Positions 1 through 8,242 of a stretch of 32,220 nucleotides of DNA are shown here, piece after piece. Source of the stretch: Acidobacteriota bacterium. Its GTDB lineage: Bacteria > Acidobacteriota > Vicinamibacteria > Fen-336. Both the position numbers and the translations under genes were made by a program. Below the pieces are notes generated by a model. It did not search any database and was not told the origin of the DNA. It was given only the letters and a program-made list of their open reading frames with translations. Numbering within the stretch: the stretch's first letter is position 1; each line of letters opens with the position of its first letter. The stretch covers positions 1 through 32,220 of the forward strand of contig QHVJ01000110.1 in the NCBI GenBank assembly GCA_003222275.1, in the 5' to 3' direction.

Positions 1-505
1 CGCCGTTGGTGATCCGCTCCTGGATCTTCATGACGGCGGCGATGAGCGCTTCGGGGGACGGCGGGCAACCGGGGACGTACACGTCCACGGGGATGATCTC
101 GTCGATGCCCTGCATGACGTGGTACGAGCGGTAGAAACCGCCCGAGGACGCGCACACGCCCATGGAGACCACCCACTTGGGCTCGGGCATCTGGTCGTAG
201 ATCGTCTTCAGGACCGGGCCTTCCTTCTCGACGATCGTCCCCGCCACGAACATCAGGTCGGCCTGCCGCGGCGAGAAGCGCAGCACCTCGGCGCCGAAGC
301 GGGCGATGTCGTAGTGGGACGCCGTCATGGCCATGAACTCGATGGCGCAGCAGGCGGTGCCGAACGGCATCGGCCAGAGGGAGGACTTGCGTCCCCACTT
401 GACCACCGCGTCGACGGTGGTGGTGATGACGTCGCCCCCCTTGTGCACGCCGGGGTAGGCGGTGGGATCGGTCAGCTTGCCGCGGAAGATGTCCAGCAGT
501 CCCAT
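1..505 (-). CDS. nuoB: NADH-quinone oxidoreductase subunit B, second copy (3'-truncated by window edge)
   Basis: The reverse strand from an ATG at 505 is open to base 1, giving 168 visible residues. NuoB carries cluster N2, the last Fe-S cluster before quinone in complex I. The four expected ligands are present: the CC pair at C52-C53 (motif [12 protein letters not shown]), C118 ([10 protein letters not shown]) and C147 ([11 protein letters not shown]). The protein differs clearly from the other NuoB in this window, for example [11 protein letters not shown] against [11 protein letters not shown], so it is a paralogue and not a recent duplicate. It lies 47 bp after the DUF481 gene on the same strand. 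No Shine-Dalgarno is visible. A -10-like TATGAT (518-523) sits 12 nt before the ATG, so a leaderless transcript is possible but unproven. The short remaining C-terminus is outside the window. Identity is secure; membership of a second complex I is inference. Confidence 0.95.
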   Translation of the reverse strand, partial: MGLLDIFRGKLTDPTAYPGVHKGGDVITTTVDAVVKWGRKSSLWPMPFGTACCAIEFMAMTASHYDIARFGAEVLRFSPRQADLMFVAGTIVEKEGPVLKTIYDQMPEPKWVVSMGVCASSGGFYRSYHVMQGIDEIIPVDVYVPGCPPSPEALIAAVMKIQERITNG

Positions 506-552
506 GGGCGAGGAAAGATCATACCTTACGGCGTCGCGGGCACGGAGCGCCC

Positions 553-1434
553 TCAGGGCGTGGCGGCGTGGGGGGCGAAGGTCACCACGACCGACACGGT
601 GAAGGTCGTGTCCAGCGTCGCCGCGCGGGCCGCGACGTCGAGCCCGAGGGGCGATCCGGCCGGGTCGAAGAGCGGCAGAGCGACGAGGGACGGCTGGTGG
701 TCGTAAAGGAACAACAAGCCCAGCTGCAGGGCCAGCCGCTTGTTCATGGACACCGCGAGCGCGTTGCCGAAGCGCACGCGCAGGTCGTCGGTGTCCTGCA
801 GGTTCTCGTCGACCGCGACCCCGCCCACGTACGTGCTGTTCGCCCCGAGCTTGCGCTCGGCGTCGGCGCTGAGGCGCAGGCCGGGGAAGGTGTCCTTCGT
901 GGTCGGGTCGGGCACGACCTCACTCTGATGGGTGATGGTGGCCGCGAGGCCCGCCTTGAACGTGAACTCCTTGCGGTTGGCGAGGAGGTAATTCACCCCG
1001 GCGAGGCCGAGCGTGCGGCTGTTGAGCCCCGAGAAGCGGTCGCGGTCGTACTCCGCCCCCACCGTCCACCCGAAGCGGTCCGTGATCCGCCGGTCGAAGG
1101 CGGTGGCCGCATTGTATTTCTCGGCCTTGAGCACGTGCGGCCCCGTCTCGACCTGGAAGCTGTCGGGCGTGCCGACCGCGCGGCGCGCCACGTCGCTGGC
1201 GTCCGCCCTGATCCCGGCGGCGGCGAAGGTGAAGGTGGCCTTCGGCCACAACCGTTTCACCTCGGCCTTGAATCCCAGGGAGGAGGCGCTGGAGTTGCCC
1301 GCCGCCATGACGTAGCTGAGCCCGCTCGTGGAGTACCAGCCGGGCGGCGGGGGCGCGTCGGCCGCGCGGGCTCGGCCGCTGGCCGCGGCCAGCACGCCTG
1401 CGAGCAGGAACGTCAGTCGCCCGGGTCGCGTCAT
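553..1434 (-). CDS. DUF481 family outer-membrane beta-barrel protein
   Basis: This 293-residue protein has a cleavable signal peptide (about residues 1-24, ending ARA-ADA). The rest is a run of amphipathic beta-strands such as [22 protein letters not shown] near the N-terminus and [12 protein letters not shown] at the C-terminus, as in the DUF481/YdiY family of putative outer-membrane barrels. Residues [21 protein letters not shown] match the typical family core (tracks, radicals of 'Y.RDRFSGL'). Its ATG overlaps the TGA of the preceding hydrolase by 4 bp (ATGA), which implies translational coupling. It therefore belongs to the transcript that starts with nuoA. The function of DUF481 proteins is poorly known; E. 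coli YdiY is described as salt/acid inducible. There is no evident link to complex I. A short inverted repeat, CGCCC-TCA-GGGCG (548-560), straddles the stop codon but has no T-run. Confidence 0.8.
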   Translation of the reverse strand: MTRPGRLTFLLAGVLAAASGRARAADAPPPPGWYSTSGLSYVMAAGNSSASSLGFKAEVKRLWPKATFTFAAAGIRADASDVARRAVGTPDSFQVETGPHVLKAEKYNAATAFDRRITDRFGWTVGAEYDRDRFSGLNSRTLGLAGVNYLLANRKEFTFKAGLAATITHQSEVVPDPTTKDTFPGLRLSADAERKLGANSTYVGGVAVDENLQDTDDLRVRFGNALAVSMNKRLALQLGLLFLYDHQPSLVALPLFDPAGSPLGLDVAARAATLDTTFTVSVVVTFAPHAATP

Positions 1435-2300
1435 CGGCCGGCGTTGAGTCTCAGGAACGCTTCCAGGTCCCGGTTGAACTTGTCCGGTTGTTCCATGTTG
1501 ATCATGTGCCCAGCATCAGCATAGACGATCTTTCGGGCGCCGGGGATGCGCTTTGCAGCTTCCTCGCCGGCCTGGATCATGTGGGGCGCGTCGAGGGCGC
1601 CGACCATGACCAGCGTCGGAACCTTCACCTCGCCGAGATGGTCGAGCTGGGACGCCGGTGACTCCGGCTTTCGCTTGGCCATGACCCGAAAGAGCGCGTC
1701 GACGTTGTAGGCGCCCACCATCGCCTCCAGCTCCCTGCGCAACGCGGGCTTCGCGGTCGCGTGGGCGAAGAGCGGGTCGGCGAGCCAGGCCCGGCGGAAA
1801 CCGTCCGCGCCTTCCTTGGGGTACGCCGCGACGCCCTTCATGAACGCCGCCATCGCTTCGGGCGGGGTCTTGATCCCCTGGATCGAGGACGACGCGAGGG
1901 TCAGGCTCGAGATGCGTTCCGGGTAGCGCAGCGCGGTCTCGAGCGCATATCCGCCCCCCATCGACAGGCCGACGAGATGGGCGCGCTGGATCTTCAGGTG
2001 ATCGAGCAGGGCGCGGACGTCCTCCGCGGCCTGGGCGGGGGTGAAGGTGGAATCCTCCGGCGCCTCGGACCGGCCGTGAAACCGCATGTCAGCCACGATC
2101 ATCCGGTGCTTCTTCGCGATGCCGCGCTGCAAGTCCCACATGCGCGAGTCGAGGGTGAAGCCGTGGAGGAAGACCACGGGCTCGCCGTGGCCGTGGTCCT
2201 CGTAGTGCATGCGGAAGCCGTTGACGACCGCCTTCGCGGCCGCCGCGGGCCATGCGCACGCGAGGAGTGCGACGGCCGCGCCCGCGAAACGCCTCTTCAC
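1431..2300 (-). CDS. Exported alpha/beta hydrolase
   Basis: This 289-residue alpha/beta-hydrolase-fold protein has an N-terminal signal-like segment (MKRRFAGAAVALLACAWPAAAA), so it probably acts outside the cytoplasm. The oxyanion-loop HG is at 46-47 (FLHGFTLD), and the nucleophile elbow GLSMGGG gives Ser113. Asp237 (VGALDAPH) and His265 (DAGHMINME) complete the triad. The length and the DMRFHGRSE motif match small esterase/lactonase/haloperoxidase-like enzymes; the substrate cannot be read from the sequence. The start is GTG at 2300, only 3 bp after the nuoN TAA and with no clear Shine-Dalgarno, so it probably depends on re-initiation after nuoN. Its stop overlaps the DUF481 start by 4 bp. 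Its place inside a nuo transcript is unusual. Confidence 0.88.
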   Translation of the reverse strand: MKRRFAGAAVALLACAWPAAAAKAVVNGFRMHYEDHGHGEPVVFLHGFTLDSRMWDLQRGIAKKHRMIVADMRFHGRSEAPEDSTFTPAQAAEDVRALLDHLKIQRAHLVGLSMGGGYALETALRYPERISSLTLASSSIQGIKTPPEAMAAFMKGVAAYPKEGADGFRRAWLADPLFAHATAKPALRRELEAMVGAYNVDALFRVMAKRKPESPASQLDHLGEVKVPTLVMVGALDAPHMIQAGEEAAKRIPGARKIVYADAGHMINMEQPDKFNRDLEAFLRLNAGR

Positions 2301-2303
2301 GTG

Positions 2304-3797
2304 TTATTGCCCGGCGTAGAGGCTCAGCGAGGACCGGGCCCAGCCGTCGATGCGCGCCCACCACAGGAGGGGCAGGACGTTGCCGAGAAGCAGGATCGAT
2401 ACCCACGTCGCGTCGGCGAAGGCCAGCCGGAAGGGCGGCTTCTCGGCGGGAGGGTTGTCCATCACCATCGTCTTCAGCACGCGCGCGTAGTAGTAGGCGG
2501 CGATCGCCGCGTTGACCGCGCCCACCGCCGCGTACCCGTAGTACGACCGCCCGCGCTCGACGACGGCGGCGAACACGTAGAGCTTGCCCATGAAGCCCAC
2601 GAGGGGCGGGATGCCCATCAGCGACAGCAGGAACACGGCCATGGCCACGGTGAGGAACGGCGAGCGGCGATAGAGGCCGGGATAGTCGCGCAGGTCGAAG
2701 GTCCCGTCGTGAAGGTGGATGAGCGTGACCACCAGGAAGGCGCCGAGGTTCATGACGAGGTACGCGAGCAGGTAGATCATCAGCGCCCGCGCGCCGTTCT
2801 GCGACAGGGCCACGACCCCCATCATGATGTAGCCGGCATGGGCGATCGACGAGTAGGCCAGCAGCCGCTTCATGTTGGTCTGGGTCAGGGCGGCCACGTT
2901 GCCCACGGTCATGCTGAGGACCGAGATGATCATCAGCACGTGGACCCAGTCGATGGTGCCGGCGAGGTCCCACGGCCCGGTCCGCGGCGCGGCCAGGCCC
3001 GCGTAGAAGAAGCGGATCATGATCGCGAAACCGGCCGCCTTGGGGGCGACGGAGAGAAACGCCGTGACCGGCGTCGGCGCGCCCTGGTACACGTCGGGGC
3101 ACCAGAAGTGGAACGGCACCGTCGCCGTCTTGAAGCCGAAGCCGGAGAAGATCAGCAGCGCGATGGCGTAGATGGCCAAACGGTTGGAATCGACGAGCCC
3201 GGCGGCGAGGAAGTCCCGGATGGCGGGCAGGCTCGTCGTGCCCGTCAGGCCGTAGAGCAGCGACAGGCCGTAGAGCATCGCCCCCGTGGAGACCGCGCCG
3301 AAGAGGATGTACTTCAGCGAGGCCTCGTTCGACATCCGGTCGCCCTTCATGTAGGCCACCATCACGTACGAGGTGATGGAGACCATCTCCAGGGCCAGGT
3401 AGAGCATGGCCAGGTCGTTGGCGGTGGCGAGAAGGACGTTGGACAGCGTCACCGCCAGGAGCAGCGCGTAGAACTCCCCCTGGCCCTGGCCGTGCAGCTC
3501 GCGTGAGTTCCGGAACGTGAAGGCGAGGACGACGAGGAGCGAGGCCGCGATCAGCAGCGCCTGGAAGAAGGACCCCAGCGGATCGACGACGGCCATGCCG
3601 CCGAAGATCTCGGCCGAAACGTCGCGCAGCTCCACGGAGCGCACCAGCGCGAGCAGCAGTCCGGCGATGGTCAGGATGCGGCCGGCCCCGTCCCGCCACC
3701 GGACCCCCGTCGCGTCCACGAGGACCACCAGGAGGGTCGCCCCCGTGAGGATCAGCGCGGGCTCGAAGCGCTTCATGCTGGTGAGGACTTCGGCCAT
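2304..3797 (-). CDS. nuoN: NADH-quinone oxidoreductase subunit N
   Basis: NuoN is the antiporter-like membrane subunit of complex I closest to the small core membrane subunits. The protein has 497 residues, close to the usual ~480-500, and about 14 hydrophobic segments. The proton-channel residues are visible: Glu137 in LEMVSITSYV and Lys162 in ASLKYILFGA. I chose the ATG at 3797 (MAEVLTSM), which leaves one base after the nuoK stop. A GTG at 3806 would add three residues and overlap nuoK. The gene follows nuoK directly. The nuoL and nuoM genes that normally lie between K and N are missing here. A second antiporter-like subunit would have to come from another locus for a complete proton-pumping arm. 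Confidence 0.96.
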   Translation of the reverse strand: MAEVLTSMKRFEPALILTGATLLVVLVDATGVRWRDGAGRILTIAGLLLALVRSVELRDVSAEIFGGMAVVDPLGSFFQALLIAASLLVVLAFTFRNSRELHGQGQGEFYALLLAVTLSNVLLATANDLAMLYLALEMVSITSYVMVAYMKGDRMSNEASLKYILFGAVSTGAMLYGLSLLYGLTGTTSLPAIRDFLAAGLVDSNRLAIYAIALLIFSGFGFKTATVPFHFWCPDVYQGAPTPVTAFLSVAPKAAGFAIMIRFFYAGLAAPRTGPWDLAGTIDWVHVLMIISVLSMTVGNVAALTQTNMKRLLAYSSIAHAGYIMMGVVALSQNGARALMIYLLAYLVMNLGAFLVVTLIHLHDGTFDLRDYPGLYRRSPFLTVAMAVFLLSLMGIPPLVGFMGKLYVFAAVVERGRSYYGYAAVGAVNAAIAAYYYARVLKTMVMDNPPAEKPPFRLAFADATWVSILLLGNVLPLLWWARIDGWARSSLSLYAGQ

Positions 3798-3798
3798 G

Positions 3799-4104
3799 CT
3801 ACCCACGGAGGATGTCCGCGGCGTCGAGGTTGGACGTCCGGCGCAGCCGGTAGAGCGTGAGGACGATGGCCAGCGCCACCGCCACCTCGGCCGCCGCGAT
3901 CACGATCACGAACACGGCGAAGAGCTGGCCCTGGAGGTTGCCGGAGCCGAAACGCGAGAAGGCGACCAGGTTGAGGTTGGCGGAGTTCAGAACCAGCTCC
4001 ACGCCCATGAGGACGTTCACGGCATTGCGCCGGGTGAGGATGCCGAGCATCCCCAGCGAGAACAGCGCCGCGGAGACGATCAGGTAGTGCTGGAGGGTGA
4101 TCAA
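3799..4104 (-). CDS. nuoK: NADH-quinone oxidoreductase subunit K
   Basis: This 101-residue protein has three membrane helices, the standard size for NuoK. The two intramembrane glutamates needed for proton translocation are present: Glu36 in LMGVELVLNSANLN and Glu73 in IAAAEVAVALAIVL. The start is a TTG at 4104, because no in-frame ATG or GTG lies between it and the nuoJ stop. A purine-rich GGAGAG about 8-10 nt upstream can serve as ribosome binding site. There is a 40-bp gap from nuoJ, the longest junction inside the core operon. Confidence 0.95.
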   Translation of the reverse strand: MITLQHYLIVSAALFSLGMLGILTRRNAVNVLMGVELVLNSANLNLVAFSRFGSGNLQGQLFAVFVIVIAAAEVAVALAIVLTLYRLRRTSNLDAADILRG

Positions 4105-4144
4105 CTCTGCGCGCTCTCCGTTCGCTTCTGCGGCTCGGTGCCGG

Positions 4145-4645
4145 TCATGCGTCTCTGCGTCGTCTCACGATCATGGCGGCGCCCATCAAGGCGACCAGGA
4201 GCAGGATCGACGCGGCTTCGAAGGGCAGCAGGTACTGGCCCATGAACAGCCGTCCGACCTCGGCCGTGGTCACGCTCGGCGGCCGCCCAGGGCCGGTCGC
4301 CCACTGCGTGCGCACGGCGACGAAGATGACGATCACGAACAGTCCGGAGGCCACGATGATGCCGGCCAGGAACTGCGTGACCTCGCTGCGCAGGTCCAGG
4401 TCGTAGAGCTTGTGGGTGAGCATCACGCCGAAGAGCAGCAGGACGAGGATGCCGCCCACATAGATGAGGAGCTGTGTGGCGGCCAGGAAGTCGGCCCCCA
4501 GGAGCACGTAGAGGCCGGCCACCCCGAAGAAGGTGAACAGCAGCGCGAAGGCGCTGTAGATCAGGCTGCGGGCGAGCACGACGACGGCCGCCGAGAGCAC
4601 CGTGATCGCCCCGAACACGTAGAAGACCGCCGCTTCCGCGTTCAT
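4145..4645 (-). CDS. nuoJ: NADH-quinone oxidoreductase subunit J
   Basis: This 166-residue membrane protein has five hydrophobic helices and the NuoJ signatures YSAFALLFTFFGVAGLYVLL and LLIYVGGILVLLLFGVML. The glycine-rich TM3 (YVGGI) corresponds to the pi-bulge helix that rotates during turnover in known complex I structures. The length matches the family. The ATG at 4645 is 4 bp after the nuoI stop. The C-terminus ends in a basic tail (VRRRRDA), consistent with a cytoplasmic end. Confidence 0.95.
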   Translation of the reverse strand: MNAEAAVFYVFGAITVLSAAVVVLARSLIYSAFALLFTFFGVAGLYVLLGADFLAATQLLIYVGGILVLLLFGVMLTHKLYDLDLRSEVTQFLAGIIVASGLFVIVIFVAVRTQWATGPGRPPSVTTAEVGRLFMGQYLLPFEAASILLLVALMGAAMIVRRRRDA

Positions 4646-4649
4646 CGCC

Positions 4650-5339
4650 TCACGCCTTGCTCGGCTCGGGGTCGGCCGGTGGCTCCGGAAGCGGGCCGGC
4701 CTTGGGGGGCTGCGGCGGGAGCTTCGGCTCGGGGTTGTTCGCGGCTCCGACCGGGGGCGCGCCGGGAACGGGCTTGGGCGCCGTTCCCGGCGACGGTGCC
4801 GCCGGCGTCGGAGCGCCGGGCGCAGCGGGGGCGGATGTGCCGACGACGGGGGCGGCCGCGGGCTTCGCGGGCGGCTTCGGGTTCACGGTCAGGAACTTCG
4901 CGTTGGGCTTGGCGAAATGGTAGAGGTGGTTGGTCAGGTCCGTGCTGGCGAACTCGTACTCCGGCGTCATGTAGATGCAATTGGTCGGGCAGGGATACGT
5001 GCAGAGGTTGCAGTAGCAGCACAGCGACATGTCGATGTCGAAGACCTTGGTGTCGAGCTTGATGGGAGTGCCGTCCGCGGCCCAGATGGCGGGGGCGGTC
5101 GCCGGCCGCTTGTCCGTCTTGATGTAGATGCAGTCGACGGGGCACGCCCGCGCGCACTGGCCGCACCCGATGCAGTCCTCGTACTTCATGAAGAGCCGCA
5201 TGCGGCTCCGCGGCGGGAGCTGCCACTTCTCCTCCGGGTAGTGCAGCGTCACCTTGTTCACGAACAGGTGGCGCCACGTGATGTTCATTCCCACGAGGAC
5301 GGTGGAGAAGCCTTCCCAGACGTCCTGGAGCCAGCTCAA
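4650..5339 (-). CDS. nuoI: NADH-quinone oxidoreductase subunit I with Pro/Ala-rich C-terminal extension
   Basis: NuoI holds clusters N6a and N6b in the connecting module. Both 4Fe-4S motifs are complete: C56-x2-C59-x2-C62-x3-C66-P and C107-x2-C110-x2-C113-x3-C117-P (the latter as CCYCNLCTYPCP). The start is a TTG at 5339 that overlaps the nuoH stop (TTGA), because upstream codons in this frame belong to a long shadow frame under nuoH. The protein has 229 residues. The family core ends near residue 155, and the last ~75 residues are a low-complexity tail rich in Pro, Ala, Gly and Lys. The tail is inside an unbroken frame with normal GC-rich codons, so it is not an obvious frameshift product. 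Its role is unknown; it could be a disordered tether or interaction segment. Confidence 0.95.
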   Translation of the reverse strand: MSWLQDVWEGFSTVLVGMNITWRHLFVNKVTLHYPEEKWQLPPRSRMRLFMKYEDCIGCGQCARACPVDCIYIKTDKRPATAPAIWAADGTPIKLDTKVFDIDMSLCCYCNLCTYPCPTNCIYMTPEYEFASTDLTNHLYHFAKPNAKFLTVNPKPPAKPAAAPVVGTSAPAAPGAPTPAAPSPGTAPKPVPGAPPVGAANNPEPKLPPQPPKAGPLPEPPADPEPSKA

Positions 5340-6511
5340 GCCGCCATCTCCCGGGTGCGGCGGGCGCTCCAGCGGCGCGCGGCCACGATCATGTAGGCGA
5401 GGTATGCGACGAGGAGCGGGGCGAGGATCCATCCCGCCCAGCGGTCCCAGGGGAAGCCGCTCGCGGTCGGTGACCACAGGACGAGGCCGCCCACCACGAC
5501 CACCAGCACCATCGCGATCGGCAGCAGCACCTTCCACGCGACGTACATGAGCTGATCGACACGCAGGCGGGGCAGCGTCCACCGCAGCCACATCATCACG
5601 AAGACCAGGGACCACGCCTTGGCCAGCAGCCAGATCGGGCCCAGGCCGACGGGGCCGAGCTGCTGGAGCATGGGAAGGGGAGCCATCCAGCCGCCCAGGA
5701 AGAGGACGGAGGCCACCACGGAGACCACGAACATCTCGGTGTACTCCGCGAGGAAGAACATCGCGAAGAAGAAGCCGCTGTACTCGGTGTGGAAGCCGGC
5801 CACCAGCTCGCTCTCCGCCTCCGGGATGTCGAACGGCGCGCGGTTGCACTCGGCGAGGCCGGCGGTGAAGAAGATGACGAAGGCCACGGGCATGAGCGGA
5901 AAGTAGCGGAACAGGAACCAGCGCGAGAGGCCGCCCGCCTGCGCCCACACGATGTCCTGCAGGGACAGGCTGCCCGCCATCATCACCACCGTGAGCAGGA
6001 CCATGACCGCCGGGATCTCGTAGGACACGATCTGGGCCGCGGAGCGCATGGCTCCGAAGAGCGCGTACTTGTTGTTGGAGGCCCAGCCCGCCATGATCAG
6101 GCCGACGGTCGAGATGCTCGACACCGCGACCACGTAGAAGAGACCCACGTTGAGGTCCACCGCCTGCAGGCGGGAGCTGAAGGGCAGGACGACGAAGGAC
6201 AGGAACGCGCCCACGACCACCAGGCACGGCGCGAGGATGAACAGCAGCTTGTCCGCGCCCGCGGGGTAGATCGCCTCCTTGAACATGAGCTTCAGCGCAT
6301 CGGCGACCGTCTGGAGCAGGCCGTGGGGACCGACGCGCTTGGGGCCGATGCGGTCCTGCATGAAGCCGGCGATCTTCGTCTCCACGTACACGTAGGCGAT
6401 GGGGCCAAGGGCCATGAGCGTGATGAGGATGACCGCGCACACCACGCCGGCCAGCCCGACCCGGAGCCAGTAGGGCACGGCCGCCGGCAGCAGGTTGAAG
6501 ACCAAGTCCAT
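5336..6511 (-). CDS. nuoH: NADH-quinone oxidoreductase subunit H
   Basis: NuoH anchors the connecting module to the membrane and forms the quinone chamber with NuoB and NuoD. The protein has 391 residues and about eight helices. Diagnostic motifs are RIGPKRVGPHGLLQ in the first loop, ECNRAPFDIPEAESELVAGF followed by HTEYSG, and FFLAEYTEMF. The ATG at 6511 (MDLVFNLLPA) is 2 bp after the nuoD stop, and the longer upstream frame is a shadow of nuoD. The gene directly follows nuoD, so the NADH-module genes E-F-G that commonly sit between D and H are absent here. Confidence 0.97.
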   Translation of the reverse strand: MDLVFNLLPAAVPYWLRVGLAGVVCAVILITLMALGPIAYVYVETKIAGFMQDRIGPKRVGPHGLLQTVADALKLMFKEAIYPAGADKLLFILAPCLVVVGAFLSFVVLPFSSRLQAVDLNVGLFYVVAVSSISTVGLIMAGWASNNKYALFGAMRSAAQIVSYEIPAVMVLLTVVMMAGSLSLQDIVWAQAGGLSRWFLFRYFPLMPVAFVIFFTAGLAECNRAPFDIPEAESELVAGFHTEYSGFFFAMFFLAEYTEMFVVSVVASVLFLGGWMAPLPMLQQLGPVGLGPIWLLAKAWSLVFVMMWLRWTLPRLRVDQLMYVAWKVLLPIAMVLVVVVGGLVLWSPTASGFPWDRWAGWILAPLLVAYLAYMIVAARRWSARRTREMAA

Positions 6512-6513
6512 GA

Positions 6514-7674
6514 CTAGCGATCGATCTCCCCGAGGACGACGTCCAGACTTCCGATGAGCGCGATTATGTCTGCGATGTACATGCCGTTCGCGAGCACGTG
6601 GAAGATGCTCATGGCCGTGAAGCAGGGGCTCTTCACCTTGACGCGATAGGGATTGATCCCGGTCCCGTCGGCCACGATGTAGTACCCGAGCTGGCCGCGC
6701 GGCGCCTCCGACCGCGCGTACACCTCGCCCTTGGCCGGCTTCACGCGCTTGGGCACCTTCTCGTGGACGTCGGTGTGCTCCATCTTCTCGAGACGGTCCA
6801 CGGCCTGGTGCAGGATCTTCGCGCTCTCCTTCATCTCGAGCGCGCGGACCCAGTTTCGGTCGAAGCAGCTTCCCCGCGGCCCGAACTTGCCCTCGCCCAC
6901 GACCACGTCGAACTCGTAGTTCTCGTACCCGAGGTAGGGCTCGTCCCGGCGCAGGTCCCGGGGCGGCCCGCTGCCGCGCAGGTTGGGGCCGGTGAGGTCG
7001 TAGGAGACCGCGAGCTCGGGGGAGCAGACCCCGATGCCGGCCGTCCTCTTGATGAAGATCTTGTTCTTGATGAGGAGGTCGATCATCTCCGGATACGTGA
7101 TGGCGTCGAACTCGCGCAGGAACTGCCGGACCGCCTTCACGAACCCGTCGGGCACGTCGTGGCTGACCCCGCCCACCCAGTTGTAGTTGTAGAGGAGGCG
7201 CGCGCCGCAGGTCCACTCGAACAGGTCCAGGATCTTCTCACGGTCCCGCAGCAGGTGCAGGAAGGGCGTGAAGGCCCCGATGTCCATGCCGTAGGTGCCG
7301 ACGGCGATGCAGTGGGAGGCGATGCGCTGCAGCTCGGCCATGATCACGCGGATGGTCTGGACGTACGGGCTGACCTCGATCCCCATCAGCTTCTCGACGG
7401 CGAGCGCGTAGCCGAGCGAGTTGCCCATGGAGGCCACGTAGTCCATGCGGTCGGTGTAGGGGATGACGCCCGGGTAGTCGACGCTCTCCGCGTGCTTCTC
7501 GAAGCAGCGATGGAGGTAGCCGATGTGGGGGCGGGCCGCGCGCACGACCTCGCCGTCGGTGCGCAGCTCGATCCGCAGCACCCCGTGCGTCGAAGGGTGT
7601 TGGGGACCCATGTTGAGGATCATCTCGTCGGTGTCGATGTCGTCGACCCGCCAGCCGTAGGCCGGATTACTCAT
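6514..7674 (-). CDS. nuoD: NADH-quinone oxidoreductase subunit D
   Basis: This 49-kDa subunit homologue has 386 residues and is not fused to NuoC as it is in E. coli. Quinone-site residues are visible: His30 in MGPQHPSTHG and Tyr79 in RMDYVASM, at the same spacing as the His/Tyr pair in Thermus Nqo4. Other family signatures are VGTYGMDIGAFTPFL, WVGGVSHDVPDGF and TGIGVCSPELA-type text with the typical SYDLTGPNLRGSG loop. The ATG at 7674 (MSNPAYGW) overlaps the 3' end of nuoC by 8 bp; upstream codons in frame are nuoC shadow. Confidence 0.97.
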   Translation of the reverse strand: MSNPAYGWRVDDIDTDEMILNMGPQHPSTHGVLRIELRTDGEVVRAARPHIGYLHRCFEKHAESVDYPGVIPYTDRMDYVASMGNSLGYALAVEKLMGIEVSPYVQTIRVIMAELQRIASHCIAVGTYGMDIGAFTPFLHLLRDREKILDLFEWTCGARLLYNYNWVGGVSHDVPDGFVKAVRQFLREFDAITYPEMIDLLIKNKIFIKRTAGIGVCSPELAVSYDLTGPNLRGSGPPRDLRRDEPYLGYENYEFDVVVGEGKFGPRGSCFDRNWVRALEMKESAKILHQAVDRLEKMEHTDVHEKVPKRVKPAKGEVYARSEAPRGQLGYYIVADGTGINPYRVKVKSPCFTAMSIFHVLANGMYIADIIALIGSLDVVLGEIDR

Positions 7675-8242
7675 CGACGTGCCGGTTGGGGGGCGTGAAG
7701 TCGAACGGGCCCACGCCGATCTTCTCCCCGGCCATCGCACGCTCGGCCATCTGCGGGGTCGGCTTGACGTGCATGCCGTTGTAGAAGTCCGGATCCACCC
7801 AGTCCTTGCGCAGGGGATGGCCGACCCAGTCGTCGGGGAGGAGGATGCGCCGCAGGTCGCTGTGACCGTCGAAGACGATCCCGAAGAGGTCGTAGGCCTC
7901 GCGCTCGTGCCAGTTCGCCACCGCCCACGTTCCCTCGACGGTGGGCACGTGCGCCCCTTCCCGCGGCAGGTGCACCTTGAGGACGAACTTGTGGCGGTGC
8001 TCGTAGGAGAAGAGATGGTAGACGACCTCCATCCGCGGCGGGTCCTCCTTGGGGTAGTCGACGGCGGAGAGGCAGAGGAGGTTGTCGAAGGCCAGCGCGG
8101 CGTCCGACTTGGCGAAGACCGCCACCTCCGCGATCACATCGGGAGCGACCACGGCCCAGGGCTGCAAGGCCTCGGCCTGGAAGGCCACGATCTTCTCGCC
8201 GAAGCGGTCCTTCAGCCGGCCATGGATCGAGGGTGCGTCCAA
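7667..8242 (-). CDS. nuoC: NADH-quinone oxidoreductase subunit C
   Basis: This 30-kDa subunit homologue has 191 residues. The signature block is ANWHEREAYDLFGIVFDGH followed by LRRILLPDDWVGHPLRKDW. The N-terminal part contains the usual LSAVDYPKEDPPRMEVVYHL strand-helix core. The start is a TTG at 8242 that directly abuts the nuoB stop (TAG-TTG on the coding strand), so translation probably couples by re-initiation. No ATG lies nearby in frame that would keep the conserved N-terminal region. It helps join the Fe-S arm of complex I together with NuoD. Confidence 0.95.
   Translation of the reverse strand: MDAPSIHGRLKDRFGEKIVAFQAEALQPWAVVAPDVIAEVAVFAKSDAALAFDNLLCLSAVDYPKEDPPRMEVVYHLFSYEHRHKFVLKVHLPREGAHVPTVEGTWAVANWHEREAYDLFGIVFDGHSDLRRILLPDDWVGHPLRKDWVDPDFYNGMHVKPTPQMAERAMAGEKIGVGPFDFTPPNRHVDE

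Noticed and set aside
548..560. CGCCC-TCA-GGGCG inverted repeat at the DUF481 stop as a terminator
   Set aside because: Only a 5-bp stem with no T-run, and nuoB2 follows 47 bp later on the same strand.
1761..3506. Long plus-strand frame opposite nuoN and the hydrolase
   Set aside because: Composition is Arg/His/Glu-rich as expected for the antisense of GC-rich coding DNA; the minus strand encodes clear NuoN and hydrolase.
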